A stretch of DNA of 64,000 nt, taken from assembly GCA_023525715.1 (NCBI GenBank), contig CM042010.1:82461894-82525893 (forward strand), in the 5' to 3' direction. Below are positions 38,660 to 51,435 of this stretch, piece by piece. The translations under genes and the position numbers were made by a program. This DNA comes from Cichorium intybus (taxonomy: Eukaryota > Streptophyta > Magnoliopsida > Asterales > Asteraceae). Every line of letters begins with the position of its first letter. Positions within the stretch are counted from its first letter, which is position 1. Below the pieces are notes generated by a model that saw only the letters and a list, made by a program, of their open reading frames with translations, was not told the origin of the DNA and did no database searches.

Positions 38660-38906
38660 ATATCCAATGTTACCATTATTTTTGGTCACTAATACTTGTT
38701 ATCATATTAAAGTATATTTTATAATTTCATTCTAAAGTTTAATGTCTGCTGAGTCACGACTGTCAATGATTCAGCCACTAAATTTATAGCACTATCAAAA
38801 TTGACTGACAACTTAATGTATGGTCACTAAGAATGTTGTTAGTGACGAGATTTTTGGTCGTCACTAAAAAACTGGTCACTAACAAAGACTTTTTTTTCTT
38901 GCAGTG
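38660..38906. repeat. CACTA-like terminus with TAGTGAC subterminal repeats
   Basis: TTAGTGAC and GTCACTAA recur in both orientations, and the stretch ends CTTGCAGTG at 38906 (complement CACTGCAAG). The left end is not clear. It resembles 4500-4800. Confidence 0.45.
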
Positions 38907-39050
38907 GTTATTAGGGTTACACTCATCTAATTATCTGATCTCATTTTTCCGACCATGGACCATTTAATGTTTTTATAATACTTATAATTTTATTATTAAT
39001 ATATATAATTTAAAAATTATATTTTAATATAATGTATAATATTATAAATA

Positions 39051-39420
39051 GGGCAAATTTCATAAAAGACACTAACTTTTCAAAAAATTTCGATTTTGAC
39101 ACTGTGTTATTTTTATTTTCAATTAAGTCACTAAGTTTTCAATTTTTTTCAATTAAGACACTATGTTTTCAATTTTGTTGCAATTTTAACCATTTGACCG
39201 ATCAACCCGGTAGCCAGCTGACGTGGCATGATGACGTGTCAGTCTTTGATGATGTGACGCTAACGTGGCATGCTGACGTGGCACCCGAGTGTCAAAATTG
39301 AAACAAAATTGAAAACATAGTGACTTAATTGGAAAAAATTGAAAACTTAGTGTCTTAATTGAAAAAAAAAACAAAGTGTCAAAATCGAATTTTTTTTAAA
39401 AGGTTAGTGTCTTTTTGGAA
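39051..39420. repeat. MULE left terminal inverted repeat
   Basis: Pairs with 41155-41531 at roughly 95 percent by eye, including AGCTGACGTGGCATGATGAC in the middle. Confidence 0.9.
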
Positions 39421-39659
39421 CTTTTTCTACATTTTTTAAAAGTATAAATACGTATTTTTATATTTTTAGAAGTATAAATATATTTTTTTACAAGTATAAA
39501 TACGGATTTTTATATTTTTAAAAATATAGATACATTATCATAAGTATATATAAATGTATTTTTATGCTTTTAAAAATATAAATACGTTTTTCTGCATATA
39601 AACATGTATATATCAATAAAATACGTATTATAAAACGAGTTTAAAACTCTTTCTCGATA

Positions 39660-40930
39660 TTTTTCCATTATAAACTTGCTTTTGATTGATACGATATGTG
39701 ATTATATGGAAACAAACGTATTTTGTATTTCTAAAAACATAAAAATATGTATTTGTTCATTAATTTATGTTTGTTTGTTTATGTTTGTTTTTTTATGTTG
39801 GTTTAAGTTTGTTTTCACTATTTTTCCACTATAAACATGCTTTTGATTGATATCATACGTGATTATTGTTAGTTTGTTACCATTCACTACAAGGCGTTCG
39901 ATGTGTTTGACCACATTAACGATTCCTCACCAAAACCAACCGATCTTGAATGGAACAAAATTGACTCGGTTGTTCAATTGTGGATGTATGGATCAATCTC
40001 CCAAAACCTTCTCAACATGGTCTTGAAAGACGGACAGTCTGCTAGAAGTATCTGTGTTGATCTTGAGAATCGTTTCCGCTCCAACAAAGACTCCCGTGCT
40101 ATGAATCTTGAAAATGAACTTCGTAACATAACCATGGGAGATCTCACTGCTGCTGCATACTTTACCAAGATAAAGAGCTTAGTCGATCAACTTGAGAATC
40201 TCGGTTCGAAGGTCCCTGATAAAAACCTCGTGATGTTCGCCATTAACGGTCTATCCGCCAAGTACCAGCATGTCGCTATCATTGTGAGACACTGGTGCCC
40301 TTTCCCTTCATTTGAAGATGCTAGAATATCATATATATATGGAAGAACAAACATTCAGTCACTCTCGATCCTTACCTATATTCTCCCCAAATCACGAGAA
40401 CTCTTCCTCTTCCACTATCTTGCAAGCCGCCGGAACTCTTGCCGGAAACCACCATAGCGGCGGAGGCAACAACCGTGGACACAGCAACGCCGAAAACCAC
40501 CATAGCCGCCGGAACGACCGCCGCCAGCCCAACCAGCAGCACTATGGTTGTGTATACATTGCGCCTCCTTCGTTCTTCCAGAATCAGCGGACACAGAGAC
40601 CTCCTTTGTTATAGGCCTCATGTGTATCAGGCTTGTATATTGTCAGCCCATTATGTGTGTCACTTGTATATATTGTTTTGTACCCTTCGTGTTTTGGAAT
40701 GAGGATCATACCAGATTTCAATTATATGCAAAAAAAATGTATTTTATATTTTTAAAAACATAAAAAAATAAGTATTTGTTCGTTAATTTATGTTTGTTTG
40801 TTTATGTTTGTTCGTTTATGTTGGTTTAAGTTCGTTTTCACTATTTGTCCACTATAAACATGCTTTTGATTGATACCATACGTGATTATATGAAAAAAAG
40901 CGTCTTTTTGTATTTCTAAAAAGATAATAA
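39660..40930. repeat. 180-bp tandem unit flanking and interrupted by the gag fragment
   Basis: ATAAACATGCTTTTGATTGA, then TATTTCTAAAAACATAAAAA and GTTTATGTTGGTTTAAGTT, recurs at about 39662-39840, from about 39835 (cut by gag near 39870, resuming near 40730), and again near 40855. The gag fragment sits within one unit. Confidence 0.7.
39871..40614 (+). pseudogene. Copia gag fragment inside the MULE
   Basis: VFDHINDSSPKPTD, WMYGSISQNLLNMVLKDG, LENRFRSNKDSRAMNLENEL and LVMFAINGLSAKYQH are the central part of a plant copia gag (UBN2/gag-like domain). Near 40330 the frame shifts; the C-terminal part (HHSGGGNNRGHSNAENHHSR) continues in another frame to 40614. The start, zinc knuckle and pol are absent. 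The segment is much more GC-rich than the MULE arms and interrupts a 180-bp tandem unit, so it was inserted or captured into the element. Confidence 0.8.
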
Positions 40931-41154
40931 TAAGTATTTGTTTGTTAATTTAGAAGTATAAATATATATATATTTACGTCTTTAGAAGTATAAATACATT
41001 TTTTACGTCTTTAGAAGTATAAATATGTATATATACTTATGACAATGTATCTATGTTTCTAAAATTATAAAAATACGTATTTATACTTGTAAAAAAATAT
41101 ATTTATACTTCTAAAAACATAAAAATATGTATTTATACTTTTAAAAAATATAGA

Positions 41155-41531
41155 AAAAGTTTCAAAAAAGACACTAACTTTTTAAAAAAATTTCGATTTT
41201 GACACTGTGTTATTTTTTTTTTCAATTAAGACACTAAGTTTTCAATTTTTTCCAATTAAGTCACTATGTTTTCAATTTTGTTTCAATTTTGACACTCGGG
41301 TGCCACGTCACATGCCACGTCAGCGTCGCATCATCAAAGACTGACACGTCATCATGCCACGTCAGCTGGCTACCGGGTTGACCGGTCAAATGGTCAAAAT
41401 TGAAACAAAATTGAAAACATAGTGACTTAATTGAAAAAAATTGAAAACTTACTGACTTAATTGAAAAAAAAATAACACAGTGTCAAAATCGAAATTTTTT
41501 AAAAAGTTAGTGTCTTTTATGAAATTTGCCC
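41155..41531. repeat. MULE right terminal inverted repeat
   Basis: Complement of the left arm, ending ATGAAATTTGCCC. Confidence 0.9.
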
Positions 41532-41611
41532 TTATAAATAAGAAGTACATTATGCAAAAACTATGTACATCCAAACGTCGACTCAGTGCCATATAGATGT
41601 AAGGTCAACAT

Positions 41612-42229
41612 TAGGGGATTTTAAAAATATGTGAATCCAAATATCCGAACGTAACCGATCCGAATTGATCCAAAATTTCGAATATCCGGATTTTCAGATT
41701 TCCGGTTTTCTAATTCGGATAGTGATTTTAGTAATTTTCGGATATTTCGGAAATCCGATATCCGAAACCCAAAATATATATATATTCTTTTCCTTCTATA
41801 TCCTTATTAATTTAACATGAAACATACACATATACATCGTACATGAAAGGATGAAAACATTGGACGTGATATGATCATCAGTTATATGTAATTTCAGTAC
41901 TTACCTACACAAAGTCCACAAATGTACAAACTATATACACGATTTATTTCCGATTCTTCTTTACTTTGTGTTTTTGGTTTGGAATATTGTACAATAAAGA
42001 TGAAGATATTTATTTTAGCTTACATATAGGATAGATGATGCTTCTTTTTTAGTATAAATTAAACGATTTGAAAAAAAATAAAATATATTTTGGATATCCG
42101 AAATTATATCCGAATCTGTATCCAAAATTTCGGATATCCTAATTTCGGATACAAATTCGGATATCAATACTCAATGTCCGAAATTTTCAGATATCCGAAA
42201 CTTTGGATATTTGGTATTGAACACCCCTG
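41612..42229. mobile_element. hAT-like MITE rich in GGATATCCGAA repeats
   Basis: The interior is made of many GGATATCCGAA and TTTCGGATAT variants in both orientations. The right end is TTGAACACCCCTG and the left end TAGGGGATTTTAAAA, flanked by an 8-bp near-duplication GTCAACAT / GTCAGCAT (41604-41611, 42230-42237). Eight-base duplications and C/TAGGGG ends fit hAT elements. No coding capacity. Confidence 0.65.
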
Positions 42230-42237
42230 GTCAGCAT

Positions 42238-44163
42238 TGTTACGTATTTGTCCAATCAAAAAGTAGAAGTGTAGTAGCATGTACACAACAAACAAAGTCT
42301 AATGATGTAACTCCCCTCAATTTGACTTCCTTTTTAATGAATTTGACCTAGTTTTTAAACGAGTTCAAAGTTGAAAGTGTTGCGGAAGTAAGGTCCCAAA
42401 GCGAAATCATAATGGCAATCATACCCGAAGCTTATTTATAAATCAAGTTCCAAAAGCATTTCGTTTTGTTTCTCAAAAAACACTTATTCTTTTAAAAATC
42501 AGTGGTTGCATGCGGAGAGATTTGTCCCAAAAGGTAAAATCCTTTAACTCATTGAGTTTTCAAGTCCTATAAGGGTCTCACAAAGGAATCAAGAGCAAAG
42601 GCTAAATAAACCAAATACATCGGAAAAAGCTAAAGTACAAGTATTTTAAATGTTATAATTTTAATCTTCCAACAATCACCTCTTATTCCTTAAATAATCT
42701 TTCAATGCAAGTGCATGTCAAAATAATAAAATTATACTCGAGGTGTCTAGTGAAAAATTTGAAATTTGACTTTTAAATGAAATTCGATAAGAACAACAAT
42801 ACAACTCCAAAGTGAAATTCCCAAAATATTTCCAAAATTATTTATACCAAAATATTTCCAAAATATGTTTACGCTTGTAAGTAGTTGGAGATAAGAAACT
42901 TTGAAAGTAATCTTTTCACAAATAAACTAAAAATATGAATGCATTGCATATGCTTCTAAACCATCCCCGAGTCCTCTACTATCCATCAAGTCCCTTTCAC
43001 TATGATCACAATGATTTGGCTAAAACCGGGTAAGCTATTGCTTACAACCATTAACGAGGAAAATTCGTCTATTACCGAAAAGTTTTAGGGTTGACACGTG
43101 ACCATTAAAATATCATCCATGGAATGGGTTTGCAAAGTCTCACCCCTAGATGTTATAGCTTGATAATGAATCACAGAAAATGGGATTTTATTTCCCAAAA
43201 GGTGTCTGAGCATCACACAAGGAAAACCACGTTATACATACAAATATACATGGTGGATGAGCAAAACAAATTCCAAAACAATATTCATTTTAGTTGAAAC
43301 CCCTTGTCAAAATTTTTTTTCATGGAATGCATTAAGTAATATGCAATTTACATAGCAAGCAAAGGATAATAGTTACGTTTAGAAGTGATTTGATCAAATA
43401 TAGTGATTTATGGATATGTACCGTTAGAATTGACTCACCTTAATAAAAGTACTAGGTAACTTTAACTTCTAGACATTTGTGGTATTTAATGAAGCCATAT
43501 AGAAGTTAAAAATCTACACTATAACTTCCATCTAAATCGATTACGTTAATTATAAGGTTCTTAATACTGAAAATATAATTCCATAGTATTTATGATGATT
43601 TTGGTATTTTAACACAATGCAACTTAGTTTGAACATCAAAACTATAAAAAAGACTTTCAAATCAGTGCAACACTTTGAAAAATTCAATATCATCATAAAA
43701 ACTTAGATGTTCTCATAAATGATGTTCTCATAAATTCAATATCAGAAAAATTCAATATCAATTACTTAATTATCAACAACTTATGCTTAAAATCCTTCAA
43801 TAAAGCTACATTAAAACTTGATGTTCTCATAAATGATGAAGTAATCAATCAATAAAGGAACCCTTTGTTCAAATATTATATGGAAACATTGAAATAAGTT
43901 TAGAAACATCATTAATCTCATTAGGAAAAGCTCATATTGAATTCCACTGCTAGTGGAGCTCTAAAGTTACAAAACTCCTTTAATTCAAAAGTTAGGGTGT
44001 ATATGATAGAAATGAGAATTAATTAGCATTCAAAATGACTTAAACAAACTGATAAAAGATTCTACCTACTATGTAGTTATTATTATGTAATTTCATATTT
44101 GTGGTTTTCCCTAAACCCTTAATCGATATAGAAGAAGAGAGATAAAAGATTCTACCTACTATG
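42238..44163. other. Unassigned AT-rich sequence
   Basis: No open frames or element ends recognised. GATGTTCTCATAAAT recurs at about 43705-43835, and GATAAAAGATTCTACCTACT occurs at about 44051 and 44141, a local direct duplication. It may be the decayed interior or LTR of a minus-strand Ty3 element whose LTR follows. Confidence 0.3.
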
Positions 44164-45545
44164 TAACACCCTATTTCTTAAAATCAAAGTTTGTAACCAT
44201 AATTACAAGGTTTTACATTACAAAGTATGGTTTAACAAAAACCATTATACAAATTCAAAACACTGTTTGGGGTAATACAACTAAAGTATAGTACCATAGT
44301 TTAAACATACCGATAATATACTTCACTTGGGTACACCACATTTTCACAAAAGCGAACAATATTTAAGACATAAAGTCTTGTGAGTAATGTGGTGACAAGC
44401 AGCAAGTACAACAAGTAACTAGAAAACTGAATTCTTTCTTATCATCACAAATTAATCATAACTTATGAACAAGTCTTTCTACTTTATATTTCTATATGGG
44501 AAAACTCCCATATTTATTACCCCTTCCCAGAATGGAACTAATCCACGTGTGAGGGAGTGCTAATTTCATCTCCCTTCATGGCATATAACAAATCTAACCA
44601 CAAGGGCGTGCTAGTATATCTCCCTTCATGGAGTAGAACAAATCTAACCATAAGGGCATGCTAAGATCAGTAATTCGTGAAGGGAGGTACCATCCTAGTA
44701 GTGTCTGATGACCCCTGTTCGAGCGGGTAGGTCCTAGTCCGGACAATTATTTTCATTACTTTTATTATTTAACTATTACTTATACTACATTTATCGCATA
44801 TAGACATTAGCTTTAACCATATAGAAAACTCAATGGTTCTTTCATAAACATACTTTTCAAAACTTTAGCTTTAGGAATCATTTATTAATTTCACAATGAA
44901 AAAAAGCTAATTTGGTATGTACCAAATAAAACACACACATACTCACCTTTACATATTGAAAAGGAATGTCTAAGTGTTCAACACCTCCTTACCCTTTTCT
45001 TGCTTTTCTATCGCTTGATCCGCACATATACAAATTGTTTGTATTATGACATAAACTCATCTTTTTTTTGTTCCCATACTATATTAAATATATGAGAAAG
45101 GTTGGGGAATCAAACTACATAAATGGAGCTATAATGGAAGTGAATTATATGAATTTAGGTCACACGAGTCGTGTAGACCCTTAAATTCTCAGGTTGCAAA
45201 TGAACTAAGACCCACACGGGTCATGCAGGACTACACGGGTCGTGCAGGACCCTCAAACTTTCGGGTTGCATATAAGGCTAATCCCATACGGGTCGTGTAG
45301 CATCACATGCGTCGTGTGACGCTACATACCCAACTTTATTTTCCTGCACAACCTTTGATTCTTGATCTGTCCGGTTCCAGCTCTCACTAGAATTGAATGA
45401 GGGTTAAAACATAATAATAAAAACATTTCTAAACATTGTATATAATTCTTACACGACAATAGACATTAAGATCATAACAATCCAAATAAACCCAAATTCT
45501 AGGGTTCATGAGTTTAATTATCAAAATCTAGATTTCAAACCACAG
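44164..45545 (-). repeat. Diverged, inverted relative of the 4-kb solo LTR
   Basis: Shares, in reverse orientation, the landmarks of 18794-31108: CATGAAGGGAG and GCACGCCCTT units (complement at about 44550-44690), a CCCGC(T)CGA core near 44715, and CACGACCC(G)TGT repeats (complement at about 45160-45330). Its own ends were not resolved. Confidence 0.55.
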
Positions 45546-48158
45546 TTATCTCCTCTCAGAACACCGCCATGTTGTGGTGTGTCTGAAAAGAGAAATTGAA
45601 CATTGTGTTTGAAATGATTCGATCCATGATGTTTCAAACTACACTTCAATATTGGTTTCAAAGGGTTATACCTTTGAAATAGCAACCCGCATCTTAAACC
45701 TCATATCTTACTAAGTAGGTTGCAAATACATTCTTTGAAATGTGAAATGGGGTTCATCTATTACTAAAACATAGAAAATCCAGGGTTATGACATCATTTG
45801 TCATGAAGCTCATGACAAGCTTGAACCCAGATCAGAGAAGTGTCGTTTCATTGATTAACCCTATAAGTCCTTTGGATACTTGTTTTACCAGCCTTCTGAG
45901 AACAAAGTGTTTATGCTCGAAAGAGAGTTTTCTTAGGAAAGAACTCATATCCAAAGAAGCCAGTGGGAGTAAGATTGGTCTTGAAAAGATTCAAGAGTCA
46001 ACCAATGAAGAACCATTAGTTAACACTAGTACTCAACTAGAGGATGAGATTCTTGTTGAGGAAACTCACATACCTCCACCTGTTTTGCAAGTCCAATAGA
46101 GTTAGTCACTATGATAAGTATCATGGTCTCATATTACTGAAAGTGACACACTGATTAGTGGTAAAACACTACGTTAGTAAGGATAAGTCATCCAACTACA
46201 TGGAAGTATTGGTGAGCCCAGTGGCTGCCTATTAAAAAAGGATATAGAAAGCGAGACTCGGTCCATGTTTTAATTTGATGGATCTTACACCTGGACTGAA
46301 AACCAGTGTGAGTAAGTGGTTCATCTAAAGAAAAATAACATGTGTAGGAATGTACACATATTCAAAGCAAGACTGGTCGAGTAAGGCCGTACTCAGATTC
46401 AAGAAATTGATTTCAAGGAAAGGCACTCTCATCAGCAGTTAAGAAAGAATCTGTTAGGATATTATTTGTCACATGTAAATTTTATGTGACATGGCAAAGT
46501 GGATGTTTTAAGACCAGTTTCCTTAAATGGAAAACAAAGGGATTGTGCATGGCACAACCGTATTTTGAACATGCCAAATATCCAAATAGAGTGTACAAAG
46601 CTTGAAAGATTCATCTGTAGAATCAAATAAGAACCTCGCAGCTGGAATCTTTGTATTCATAAAATGCCAAAGAGTTTGGATTTTCATAAAGCATAGATAA
46701 GTCTTGTGATTATGTCAAAGCTAGTAGGAGTGTTTTAGTCTTCCTAATAATGTATGTCAACGACATACAACTTATAGGAAACGATTTTCCAATGTTTCGA
46801 AGGGTATCTTAGGATAATAAGAAATGTGTTCTTGGTTTATGGAGGAAAAGAAGCAGCTAAGAGTAACTGGTCATAGTGATGCCAGAAATGACACTTGCTC
46901 ACAATCAGGATAAGTGTTCTTGTTAAATAGAGGAATAGTAACTTTGAAAAGTTTCGAGTGTATAGCAGCAAGTAATAGGAGACTACATGGTTGAAAGATT
47001 TCATTGGTAATATTGGTGTTGTCCTCAACACCAATTATCTCCCTAAAATATTCTTAATGAGGATGCAGTCACCTTGACTAAGGAGCCAAGGACCATGAGA
47101 ATTCAGAGAATATACTCAGGGATTGTTGGTGTGTTTAGAAACCAAGTTAAGATATCGTAGCGAATATGGCATCATCGAAAGAGTATCCGGCTGATCGTTT
47201 CACTAAGACTTTGACGAAGACCAAGCATAAAGGTCATAATAAGGTCCATAGGCATTAAGTTTATATGACTTAAGTAATTTAGTTGTTAGTTTGATAACCT
47301 GAGACATATAGCAGTAGTAAATTTTATCTAATTTAGTGATTATCATGTGGAGACCTGATACTAAGCCGGATTGCTACCTTTCACATTAATTTAATACTAT
47401 GTTTCGCTTTATCATGTTTAGAACCCGCTTCCCGAGTAATAATTTACTCAAACCTCCACAGTTGGTCATACTCTTGGAAGCAAGTAGTTTAAGACTATCA
47501 AGGAGTGTTAGTAGATTGCCTATAGAGATTAGACATAGCATGGTGATTGCGACTAGCCCTCATGAGTACTTGATAGAGATTCAAGTATTGGAACAACCCG
47601 CACTCAGAGATTACTTCATGGATTAAGTTAAAAGTAACTCTGTGATGATAATATCTTTTATTCTTCAAGCCGAGATGCATGAGGATTTGCGCTATGATTC
47701 TGTTATGCATTGGTCTACTCAACGCTGTCTGTAACTGGTAATTATAAAGGGTATGTCCGTTTATGACATGATGAAATAGACAGAAACTATGTCATCAGAG
47801 TTTATCTGGTCCTTCTACCCTAACAAGGAGAAGCGATATATGTGGGCCCTTCGATGATTTGATGCTGACATTAAGTGTTTGGCCAAACCCAGACTAGATT
47901 ATTGTGTTCGATCAGTAGTCTGATAGAGTCATCGTAAATCTATATCGAGAAATAGAATTTTGAACTTTTAGGCTAGACCTTATCCATGGCCCAGGTTCAT
48001 TACGATATCTTGTAGAATAGAGGAATAATTGATCACTTGTCTAGGAGTCGTCTCTTTTCTTTGATCATAGTTTGGCAGTTGCATTGGATGACACACTCAG
48101 CTGATTATCAGATAATATTCAGACGACACAAAGTTGAAAATTTGTCCAAGTGGGTGAT
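45546..48158 (+). mobile_element. Decayed copia-like interior (relative of 23745-27522)
   Basis: Non-coding except a 103-codon chance frame. Read across stops, it shows reverse transcriptase-like and pol-end wording (FNLMDLTPGLKT near 46270; EYPADRFTKTLTKTKHKGH near 47180, like the ADPLTK end of copia pol). It ends with AAGTGGGTGAT before the LTR at 48159. The same order of landmarks is seen at 23745-27522. Confidence 0.6.
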
Positions 48159-48922
48159 TGTTGGAATAATGTCCAAGGTCACCAACTTGTGGTAATATTT
48201 ATGATAAAGATCAGAGTCCTTTTAGGTTTCCCTCACGACCCAGTAAAACCAAACAGTAGCAGAAAAGGAAAAGGAGAAATTAGTTTATTAATTTATTGAG
48301 AAATAAATTAATCAAAAACTAAATCAGAAATTAGTTTATTAATTTATCAATGACATAATAAATTAATTGGAAATTAATTAACAAGTTAATTTGGGGAAAT
48401 TAAATTGCCAGGGATTGGATTGTAATTAATTAGAGAGTTAATTAATAGTTACAAGTCAAGGAGGTGCAGCTGCCAAAAGGCTCCTCAAGTTTGGAACCCT
48501 AAGAGCCCTCTAGTATAAATAGAGGCCTTGGGGTCAAACACTAATCATCCCATTGGCCTTCTATGAGCTGCCAATTTCCCTCCTTCTCCCCTTCTCTGGT
48601 TTTTTGGCTATTTCGTTAACCCTTCAAGGGTTCTGGATCTTGTTCTTCAACCTAGAAAAAGTTTTGTCTATTTGTTCTTATAGTGTTCTTGGGTATGAGT
48701 CATTAGAGGAATTCACACTTTGGATCATGTTTGTCCTTTGCAAGATGTTGTTCATCAGATTCAAAGAAGGAGATAAACCTGAGGTACATTCAATTTAAGT
48801 TTTGTTGCTATAACTAATATGAACTGCTTGATCCTGAACTCTATTCATGGAGAATTCTGTGATTTGATCTTGTTAGTCTTCCGCTGCATGTATTTATGTG
48901 TTTATGTGATCGAATCCCAACA
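48159..48922 (+). repeat. 3' LTR of the decayed copia-like element
   Basis: 764 bp, TGTTGGAATAATG to GAATCCCAACA, with TATAAATA at 48514-48521. The 5' partner is not recognised in the window. Confidence 0.75.
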
Positions 48923-49000
48923 GTAGCTTCTTTTGCAGCTTCACTAGCTGCTATATACTTAGACTCACATGTGGAGTCAGCTACCGAATTTTGCTTCAAA
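48923..49000 (-). pseudogene. Copia RNase H fragment, minus strand
   Basis: On the minus strand this reads NSVADSTCESKYIAASEAAK, the conserved RNase H segment of copia pol around its catalytic Glu (E of CES). The plus-strand frame over it is a shadow. It is the cut edge of an older minus-strand copia into which the LTR element landed. Confidence 0.75.
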
Positions 49001-49689
49001 CGTTTCTACGTTACCGCTCCTCCGTTCACACCCAACCCGATTGTGAGCAAGAGTCATCTCTGTCTGTTTGGAAACTTGCATGTTGGGCCGTATTTTGGTG
49101 GTTTATCCTTTACTTGTAGGTATTAGAGTTAGTTCGGCCTTTTGGGCTAGTTTGTGTAATTGGGCTTACATTGTATTGGGCTCGTTTAGTAGTCCAATAT
49201 AAATAGCTGTGTGTTAGGGGATTTTGGGTTTTTGTTGCTTGGGTCGAAATCGTGAGTGAGGGTGGTGCTAGAGATTTCGAGTGCTTGTGTGTATATGATC
49301 AATTGTACCAGTCTTTCATTAATACAACGAGTGCATATTTGGTTATTTAATTCTTCTTGTTCATCTATTTCTTGTGTTGTTCTTGATTGTGGTTCAATTG
49401 GATTTCCGCACCAATTGAACTTGTGTGATTGATATCGTTTTTGATATATTTCGGGACTTACAATTTGTATCAGAGCTTGAAAACAATTTTATTGTTTTGG
49501 TATCAATCAATCTTTCAAGAAAATATCAAGTTTTTGTCTGTTTTGGTGTGGTATTCATGTATTTGTTGTTCCTCGTGAAGAATTGAAGATTCTTGAATCT
49601 TCAACGTGTTCATCGGGTGTATCTTTGGGAAAAAAAATCAATTAAATCCCGATAATTAAGGAATTATCACATTTTTGGTCGATTTTAGT

Positions 49690-50030
49690 GGCTTCAAAAA
49701 GGATTTCGGCGGCAGAAGGAGGTAATCGGTCAGCATTTAGGTCAAAAACGAGGTTTTCGGTCAAAAGAAGTCAAATTTTGGGGGTTTTCGGTCAAACCCT
49801 AAAGTCAACAGTTAAGGTTTTCGACGGGTATGAGGATTTCGGTCAATATCTGGTCAACATCGCGGTTTTCGGTCAAACCATTGGTCAACAGACTAGGATT
49901 TCGGTCAACCTGGGTCAAACTTCAAGGATTTCGGTCAACCTTGGGGATTTCAGTCAGACTTTGGTTGACATTTGGAGTATTCGGTCAATATTTCTGGTCA
50001 CACTTGGGTTTTCGGTCAACTAGTTGTTGA
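49690..50030 (+). repeat. TTTCGGTCAA short repeats in the copia leader
   Basis: More than ten copies of (A/T)TTTCGGTCAA at irregular spacing of 20-40 bases lie between the primer site and gag. Confidence 0.8.
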
Positions 50031-50084
50031 CTTCGTTGACTTTCAAAAACATATCAGTTTGTTTTAAATTTAACCAATTTTTAA

Positions 50085-51214
50085 ATGGCTGCCACGACAA
50101 TGGACCAATGTGAAAATTCATGTTCCTCAGACTATGAAATTAAAATCAATAAATATCAAGAACTAAACGAAAATCTCGTCAAAGAAGTTTTTGAACTCGA
50201 AAATCTCAATTATGGTCTTAAAAAGAAAATCAAACCCATACAAGAAGCATTAGAAGCAAAAATAAGTGATTTTCATAAAATGCAAGAAGAATACAGCATA
50301 AAGAATTGTCATCTTAGATTCACTAATGAGGAGATTGTCAGACTGGCTACCGAGCTTGACAGTTTGAAGGCAAAACTTCAAAATACTGACTTTATTTTTA
50401 AGAAGTTCGAAGGGTTAAGTGCGATAGTCCAATCGATGATAAAAAATCAGCTCAAATGGGATGACAACAAGGGTCTGGGGGTATAAATGTGTGCCACCTC
50501 CTTTCAATAACGATTTTACCCCACCCCTCGATTTAAACGAAATATTTGTACCTGAAAAATCCAGCCAGGCTGAGAAGGTTGAGATAAACAATACTGATGT
50601 TTCTGTTCGGTGTTCAGATAAAAACAAAGAAGATGATAACAAGTCTGATTCTAAAAAGAGTTCTTCTAACATCTCATCTACAGACACTTCTGATGTTCAT
50701 GTGGGCAAAGGAACTAACGCTACTGCCTGTTCAATGAAAAATAATGATGATGATGCTGCAATAAGCTCAAATGATCGGGTTTCTGAAAAATTCAAGCCAA
50801 AGAAATTTGTACAACAAGAAACTACTTGTGTGTGCAACTGTGGGCGTTCATTGAAGTCAACAACTTCTGGACCAGGATCCAGCTCCAGTAATGCTGTTCT
50901 GAAAAGACAAACATACTACAATTGTGGAATTCCTGGAGACGTAGCCAGAAACTATCCACATCGCACATACATTCCCCATCATGCTCAAAGCCAGAGAAAT
51001 GTGCCAAGAGGGAGATCCAACAAAAGAAATATTTCAACATCTTACTCAAGGGATGGTAACTGGAACGTCGCTAAATCAAAGAAACAGGCACAAAGGAACA
51101 GAATGATTCATCCATGAGATGGTTATGCAAAATCAAATTCAGTGAAATCAACGTCATCTCAAGGATCGTCATCTAGCTCCCACTGGCAGTACAGGCCAAA
51201 ATTAAAGGGCAACT
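50085..51214 (+). pseudogene. Copia gag with coiled coil and degenerate zinc knuckle
   Basis: The ATG at 50085 opens 133 codons rich in Glu/Lys heptads (YQELNENLVKEVFELENL), then a frame change at the G-run near 50477 leads to GYKCVPPPFNNDFTPPLDLN and a serine-rich region. The knuckle reads YYNCGIPGDVARNY: first and last Cys are Tyr and His is Asp, so RNA binding by this motif would be lost. It ends TGA at 51117, with further coding-like text (SSQGSSSSSHWQYRPK) up to the insertion. Confidence 0.75.
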
Positions 51215-51365
51215 TGTTGGATTAGGTGTCTAAGCCATGACTTATAATTGTAATTATCTTATGAATAAAAGCAAAACTCCATTTGGGTTGCCCTCTTAGC
51301 TAGGGAATTGATGTACAGTTCAGTAGAGAGAAAGATTGGTTTATTAAGGGTTTAATAAATCAATA

Positions 51366-51435
<70 letters not shown>

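Larger units (their letters stand above)
39051..41531. mobile_element. Non-autonomous Mutator-like element (MULE), 2.48 kb
   Basis: Long terminal inverted repeats of at least 370 bp start GGGCAAATTTCATAAAAGAC at 39051 and end with its complement at 41531. A perfect 9-bp duplication TTATAAATA flanks it (39042-39050, 41532-41540), the Mutator signature. The inverted arms also contain smaller palindromes (GACACTAACTTTT and its complement). No transposase; the centre holds a copia gag fragment, so it is of the Pack-MULE kind. Confidence 0.93.
49081..51214 (+). mobile_element. Copia element, 5' part: LTR, primer site, leader, gag
   Basis: The LTR at 49081-49462 begins TGTTGGGCCG and ends GACTTACA, followed by TTGTATCAGAGC (one change from the Met-tRNA site). 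A leader with GATTTCGGTCAA repeats and a broken gag follow. The element is cut at 51214 by the LTR element starting at 51215; no pol is seen. Confidence 0.75.

Noticed and set aside
48896..49126. Plus-strand 76-codon frame reading ASFAASLAAIYLDSHVESAT
   Set aside because: It is the antisense shadow of the conserved copia RNase H segment, which reads NSVADSTCESKYIAAS on the minus strand.
49081..51117. Gag at 50085-51117 as an active copia element
   Set aside because: There is a frameshift at a G-run, the zinc knuckle has lost two Cys and its His, and no pol is present before the next insertion.
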